Shown: in pieces, positions 60,392-64,000 of the stretch
How positions within the stretch are numbered: the first letter of the stretch is position 1
Layout: every line of letters begins with the position of its first letter
Assembly: GCA_021806005.1 (NCBI GenBank)
Contig: JAJZDM010000006.1
Location: 1 to 64,000, forward strand
Source: Acidobacteriota bacterium
Lineage (GTDB): Bacteria > Acidobacteriota > Terriglobia > Terriglobales > Acidobacteriaceae
Reading direction: 5' to 3'
Length of the DNA: 64,000 bases
Position numbers and translations under genes: made by a program
The notes under the pieces: generated by a model
What the model was told of the DNA's origin: nothing
The model's input: the letters and a program-made list of their open reading frames with translations, nothing else
Database searches by the model: none

Positions 60392-61273
60392 CTATTGCAT
60401 GGGTTGTTGAGGGTATGGGGATTGCTGCTGCTCGGTGATGGCAACGGAGCGTTCCAGGTGGAAGGTCAGGTACGTCCCCTGCGGCAGATAGATCTCCTTG
60501 TTGCCCGTGAAAGCGTCGCCCGCAGTGCCGGCTCCGGCTCCGGCCAGTCCGCCGATCAAGGCTCCTTTGCCGCCGCCGGCCAACCCGCCGATCAGAGCAC
60601 CCAGCCCGGCGCCGCCGCCGGCGAAGAGCCCTGTGCGCATGCCTTTACCCTTCTCCACGCGATCGACGGAGGTGGTGGAGACCGGATAGATACCCCAGCG
60701 CGATTGCACACCATCCAAGCGCACCTCCAGGATGGCAGCGCCCTTGAAGCGGCCGAGCGGATGGGCGTCAACCACCGTACCCTGGGCGCGAGCGCCCTGG
60801 GGAATGACGACCTGGCCGTTCACCACCACATCGTCGACGATCGTAGCGGGGAAGGTCTCGCCGGATTGGCTGATCTTTGAGCCGAGATCCTGATCGAGAC
60901 GAATGCGAAGCCGTGTGCCTGCGGGAAGATCGGCCACGCGCGGCGGTGGAGGCGCCTGCTGCGAATATGGTCCGGATTGCGGTCCGGATGGACCTGACGG
61001 CCCGGATTGCTGCGAGTACGGCCCGGATTGCTGCGAATATGGCCCGGATTGCGGTCCGGATGGACCGCCTTGTCCCGGATAGGCGGAGGGATTTGCGCCA
61101 TTGGAGCCCGGCGCCGGTGCGGCTGGTCCATTCGGCGTGGAGTTGGATCCTGATTGCGCTCCGTTTTCCGGCTGCGACGAGGACTTGCATCCGGCCAGAA
61201 AGAGTGTGCTGAAGATTGCCAGCGACGCGAATGCCGATGCGGCAGGGAAGAGAAAACTGCGACGGAAGTTCAT
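60392..61273 (-). CDS. Glycine-zipper lipoprotein with Gly/Pro/Gln repeats
   Basis: 293 residues from ATG 61273, chosen because GGAG sits 8 bases upstream (GTG 61282 also in frame). A lipobox LAGC puts the lipid on Cys29. Residues 45-115 are low complexity with three copies of SGPYSQQ and several SGPQ units. The folded part (LPAGTRLRIRLDQDLGSKIS, then VVIPQGARAQGTVVDAHPLG) resembles the TrbI/VirB10-like or SLBB-free ligand-binding domain common in acidobacterial envelope proteins. It ends with a glycine zipper (GLFAGGGAGLGALIGGLAGG) and LPQGTYLTFHLERSVAI. Envelope role, otherwise unknown. Confidence 0.8.
   Translation of the reverse strand: MNFRRSFLFPAASAFASLAIFSTLFLAGCKSSSQPENGAQSGSNSTPNGPAAPAPGSNGANPSAYPGQGGPSGPQSGPYSQQSGPYSQQSGPSGPSGPQSGPYSQQAPPPPRVADLPAGTRLRIRLDQDLGSKISQSGETFPATIVDDVVVNGQVVIPQGARAQGTVVDAHPLGRFKGAAILEVRLDGVQSRWGIYPVSTTSVDRVEKGKGMRTGLFAGGGAGLGALIGGLAGGGKGALIGGLAGAGAGTAGDAFTGNKEIYLPQGTYLTFHLERSVAITEQQQSPYPQQPMQ
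60958..61075 (-). repeat. Tandem repeat within the lipoprotein gene
   Basis: Units of about 21-24 bp around CCGGATTGCTGCGAATATGG and CCGGATTGCGGTCCGGATGG recur in tandem. They encode the SGPYSQQ/SGPQSGP repeats, and copies differ by single bases. Confidence 0.7.
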
Positions 61274-61889
61274 GAGATTCACTCCAGGAGGAATGTTTTT
61301 GCCAATGGACGACGGAAGGAAACAGTAGTTTCCGGTTCAGGGATCTTCAAGATTATGTCATCGCCAGGCGGCAAACGGTATTGATTCTTTTGATGAGCCG
61401 CTTCCGCGTACATGGCTGAACCCGGATTTGTGCAACCGGCACAGCCGGATCGGGATCCTCGCTGGCGCGCAAGTCGAACGGGCCTCAGGCTTCGGCGGTG
61501 GTCCAAAGGATGGGTTTTTCGCAAAGAACCTGCTTGTGGGCCGTGGCAGCCTTCACCGTAAGCGTAACGTGCAGGCGTTTGGGCAGCGGTTGCAGGCAGC
61601 GGCAAGACACTGATGACCTTTCGCCGCCAGTAGATGTATGCCGGCGAGGAACAGGACTAAGGCTTATGCGGCGACGTTCCAGGGGATAGGGCAGGGCTGG
61701 CAGGGCAATATGGAGCGGCTGGCTGCGTATCAGGAGCAGGCGTGTGGGCGCACGGTACCAGCGTGATCTGGCCTGCCCGGGAGTTTGTACCCCTGCCATC
61801 GTGCTTGTGGCGCAGCGATCAGGAACCTGGTCTTCCTTCACCGACTTCCAGCTTCGTCTTCGCAGGGCAGGTGGGACAAAGAGGTTATT
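61274..61889. other. 616-bp gap without a recognised gene
   Basis: Between the lipoprotein start and the end of the GT2 gene on the same strand. It contains GGAAAC-AGTA-GTTTCC (61318-61333), a small perfect inverted repeat 45 bp upstream of the lipoprotein gene, which could be an operator. No coding signal is convincing. Confidence 0.4.
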
Positions 61890-63557
61890 TCAGATGCCGA
61901 CCGGGTAGGGCTTCTCATGCATCTCGCCGCCACTGGCGCTCTTACGCTCAAAGAGCCCCTGGAAGATGCTCAGCAGGCCCGTATACCAGTAGCCCAACAC
62001 GAAGAGCAGGAGAAATGGAACCGTGAAGAAGTTCTCCGTGGAGATGGCGTACCAGACGGTGGCGGCGAAGTAGACGCCGATGGCGAGTTCGATCCAGGGA
62101 ATAATCCCCAGGCGTTTGCGGTACTTCCGGGCCTGGGATCTTTCACCCTTCTTCTGCACGCGGTACTTGGGAGTCCTGGCGAAGGCGCTCTTGATGCCGA
62201 AGAGAGCCTCCAGAACCGCCTTGGTGTTGGTCACGGAAAGGCCCACGCCCAGCGACATCAGGAAGGGCAGATACAGAAAGGTCTTGTACCAGGTACGCGG
62301 AAACAGCTCTCTCTGGCTGACCAGATAGAAGCTGGAGACGCTCATCGTCGAGGCCATGAAGAGCGGGAAGTCGATCAGCATCATCTGAATGGGGCCCTGC
62401 CAGGAGCGAATGATCATGGCGGGCATCAGCAGCACAGAGAGCACGATCATCAGCGGATAGCTGATGTTGGCCGTGAGGTGATACCAGGCTTCCAGCTTGG
62501 TATGAAACGGCGCCTCGGAGCGAAAGACCGAGGGCAGGATCTTCTTGGAGGTCTGGATCAGGCCCTTGGCCCAGCGGGCCTGCTGGGTCTTGAAGGCGGT
62601 CATCTCAATGGGCAGTTCGGCAGGGCACTCGACATCCTGCAGGTACTTGAACTTCCACCCCTTGAGCTGAGCGCGGTAACTCAGGTCAGTGTCTTCGGTG
62701 AGGGTGTCGTGCTGCCAGCCGCCCGCCTCCTCGATGGCCTGGCGGCGCCACATGCCGGCGGTGCCGTTGAAGTTGAAGAAGACCCCGGCGCGGGAGCGGC
62801 CGCCGTGCTCGAGGACGAAGTGGCCATCGAGCAGGATGGCCTCCACCTGGGTGAGGAAGCTGTAGTTGCGGTTCAGGTGCGTCCAGCGGGTCTGCACCAT
62901 GCCTACGCCGGGTTCGGCAAAGTGATGGACGACCTTGCGCAGCCAATCCGGGGGTGGGACGAAGTCGGCGTCGAAGATGGCGACGAGCTCGCCCTTTGCC
63001 GAACGCAGGCCCTCTTCGAGGGCGCCGGCTTTGAAGCCGTGGCGGTTGGTGCGATGCAGGTAGTAGACCGGCTGGGGTGCGAGCCCCTGGGTACCCGCGG
63101 CAAAGCGCGCCACCATCGCTGAGGCGACCTCGACGGTCTCATCGGTGGAGTCATCCAGGAGTTGAATCTCGAAGCGGTCGCGAGGGTAGTCCAGACGGCA
63201 GCAGGCCTCCAGCAGGCGATCGATGACGAACTGTTCGTTGTAGATGGGCAACTGCACGGTGACGAAGGGAAGATTCTCTTCGTCAAAGCGCGCAGGTGGC
63301 TGGCTGGAGCGGGACTGTTTGCGCTTGTTGCGGTAGTAGAGCCAGACCAGCTGGTAGCGGTGGATGCCGTAGAAGGCCAGGATCACCATCACGAGGAAGT
63401 AAGGGATCAGAAGGCTGATGTCGAAGGCGTTCCAGCGATAGACGTTGCGAAAGGTGTGGTCGGCGTAGTGCGTCTTCCAGTAGTGCTGGAAGCCGTGGGA
63501 GGTGACGAGCATGGCGAGCGCATTGAGTTGACTGAACAGAGAGCTCTCCAGTTTCAA
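61890..63557 (-). CDS. Processive GT2 family glycosyltransferase (cellulose-synthase/CsbB-like)
   Basis: 555 residues from TTG 63557 (start uncertain; ATG 63512 is the next). One helix at about 45-65 ([20 protein letters not shown]) precedes the GT-A domain. Motifs are [47 protein letters not shown] (DxD), [14 protein letters not shown], and QQARWAKG (QxxRW); all are intact. C-terminal helices ([20 protein letters not shown]) form the translocation channel. It would build a beta-linked polysaccharide or glucosylate a lipid. No bcsB, PilZ or hydrolase is adjacent. Confidence 0.9.
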   Translation of the reverse strand: MKLESSLFSQLNALAMLVTSHGFQHYWKTHYADHTFRNVYRWNAFDISLLIPYFLVMVILAFYGIHRYQLVWLYYRNKRKQSRSSQPPARFDEENLPFVTVQLPIYNEQFVIDRLLEACCRLDYPRDRFEIQLLDDSTDETVEVASAMVARFAAGTQGLAPQPVYYLHRTNRHGFKAGALEEGLRSAKGELVAIFDADFVPPPDWLRKVVHHFAEPGVGMVQTRWTHLNRNYSFLTQVEAILLDGHFVLEHGGRSRAGVFFNFNGTAGMWRRQAIEEAGGWQHDTLTEDTDLSYRAQLKGWKFKYLQDVECPAELPIEMTAFKTQQARWAKGLIQTSKKILPSVFRSEAPFHTKLEAWYHLTANISYPLMIVLSVLLMPAMIIRSWQGPIQMMLIDFPLFMASTMSVSSFYLVSQRELFPRTWYKTFLYLPFLMSLGVGLSVTNTKAVLEALFGIKSAFARTPKYRVQKKGERSQARKYRKRLGIIPWIELAIGVYFAATVWYAISTENFFTVPFLLLFVLGYWYTGLLSIFQGLFERKSASGGEMHEKPYPVGI

Positions 63558-63726
63558 GGGAGTTTGCAGATCGATTTTACGCGAACCTTGGTGGACGGTC
63601 TGCGAGCAGAGCCAGGATTGTTCCGGGGTGGGGCCGCCGGCGCCGCTTGCGCTGGGTCGGCAATCTCCTTCTGGCTGCGCCGACTGAGGTGCGAAGGAAT
63701 CCGGATACAGCCACTCGGGGGCTGGG

Positions 63727-64000
63727 TCAGTTCAGGAACATGGTGTGGTAGGGGATGTCGCGCTCGACGGGTTTGAAGCCGGCCTCGCGGATGATACGTC
63801 GCAACTCCTCTTCGCTGGCCCCGCCCGGTTTGTTGAGGTTCTCATCGAGCAAAACGGAGCCGACATCGTTGCTGCCAAAACGCAGGCCCATCTGGAGCAC
63901 CTTGATTCCCTGGTTAGGCCATGAACCCTGAATATGAGGGATGTTGTCGAGGTAGAGGCGGCAGATGGCCAGGGTGGTAAGGTACTCCACCGCGGTGGGC
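63727..64000 (-). CDS. mqnC: Cyclic dehypoxanthine futalosine synthase, C-terminal fragment
   Basis: The gene runs off the right edge; the last 90 residues are visible. TLAICRLYLDNIPHIQGSWP, then QGIKVLQMGLRFGSNDVGSV and LLDENLNKPGGASEEELRRI match the C-terminal part of MqnC-type radical SAM enzymes of the futalosine menaquinone route. The radical SAM Cys motif is outside the window. MqnE and other paralogues share parts of this sequence; the EENL-type segment and ending favour MqnC. Confidence 0.83.
   Translation of the reverse strand, partial: PTAVEYLTTLAICRLYLDNIPHIQGSWPNQGIKVLQMGLRFGSNDVGSVLLDENLNKPGGASEEELRRIIREAGFKPVERDIPYHTMFLN

Noticed and set aside
61785-63122. 445-residue open frame antisense to the GT2 glycosyltransferase
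   Set aside because: The GT2 motifs are all on the minus strand; this frame is a composition artefact.

Overview
The window is about 64 kb of GC-rich, densely packed chromosomal DNA from a Gram-negative, diderm, plant-matter-degrading bacterium. The gene mix points to Acidobacteriota, class Terriglobia (Granulicella/Edaphobacter/Terriglobus-like): menaquinone genes of the futalosine type, secreted pectin and beta-glucoside hydrolases, a sedolisin-type acid peptidase, an ABC permease fused to an M1 peptidase, and several small membrane proteins. This placement is inference from gene content, since no rRNA is present. I saw no tRNA, rRNA, CRISPR array, insertion sequence or prophage.

Layout. 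1-5.0 kb: the start of a lactonase-like gene, small conserved genes, two exported beta-barrel-like proteins (DUF481 and another), a strongly structured non-coding stretch, and an ECF-type sigma factor overlapping a small anti-sigma-like gene. 5.2-17.3 kb: a ThiF/MoeB-family enzyme, then a likely operon of an Omp85 protein (BamA/TamA), a SurA-like chaperone lacking a PPIase domain, and TamB. A UbiA-family prenyltransferase and prephenate dehydratase follow. 17.5-27 kb: small membrane proteins, the Fe-S carrier ErpA, and a type IV pilus/type II secretion inner-membrane cluster (PilC, PilB, PilM, PilN, PilO, PilP-like, pseudopilin) with no secretin. 27-34.4 kb: an M24 peptidase operon with two membrane proteins, a sedolisin, a LacI-type regulator, and the translation/RNA genes DUF503-rbfA-nrnA. 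34.5-46.4 kb: an ArnT-like glycosyltransferase, a tandem GNAT protein, an exported esterase, guaB, an ABC exporter pair, a marR-CLC channel operon, DUF488, and a membrane-anchored YqgE. 46.6-64 kb: an unknown exported protein, a GH3 beta-glucosidase, an ABC ATPase with an ABC permease-M1 peptidase fusion, a divergent pectin locus (GH28-CE8 fusion facing a Tat-exported GH28), a glycine-zipper lipoprotein, a processive GT2 glycosyltransferase, and the 3' end of mqnC.

How the genes fit together. The Omp85-SurA-TamB operon is a self-contained outer-membrane insertion/lipid-bridge set. The pil cluster makes an envelope-spanning motor whose outer pore must lie elsewhere. The pectin locus de-esterifies and cuts pectin outside the cytoplasm, and GH3 trims glucosides. 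UbiA and MqnC belong to one menaquinone pathway. The most unusual items are two related mini membrane proteins sharing an FGITQ motif, an 18-bp perfect hairpin next to the sigma operon, the ABC-M1 fusion with non-standard zinc-site spacing, the pseudopilin with a Ser/Gly tail, and tandem palindromes in the divergent pectin promoter region.
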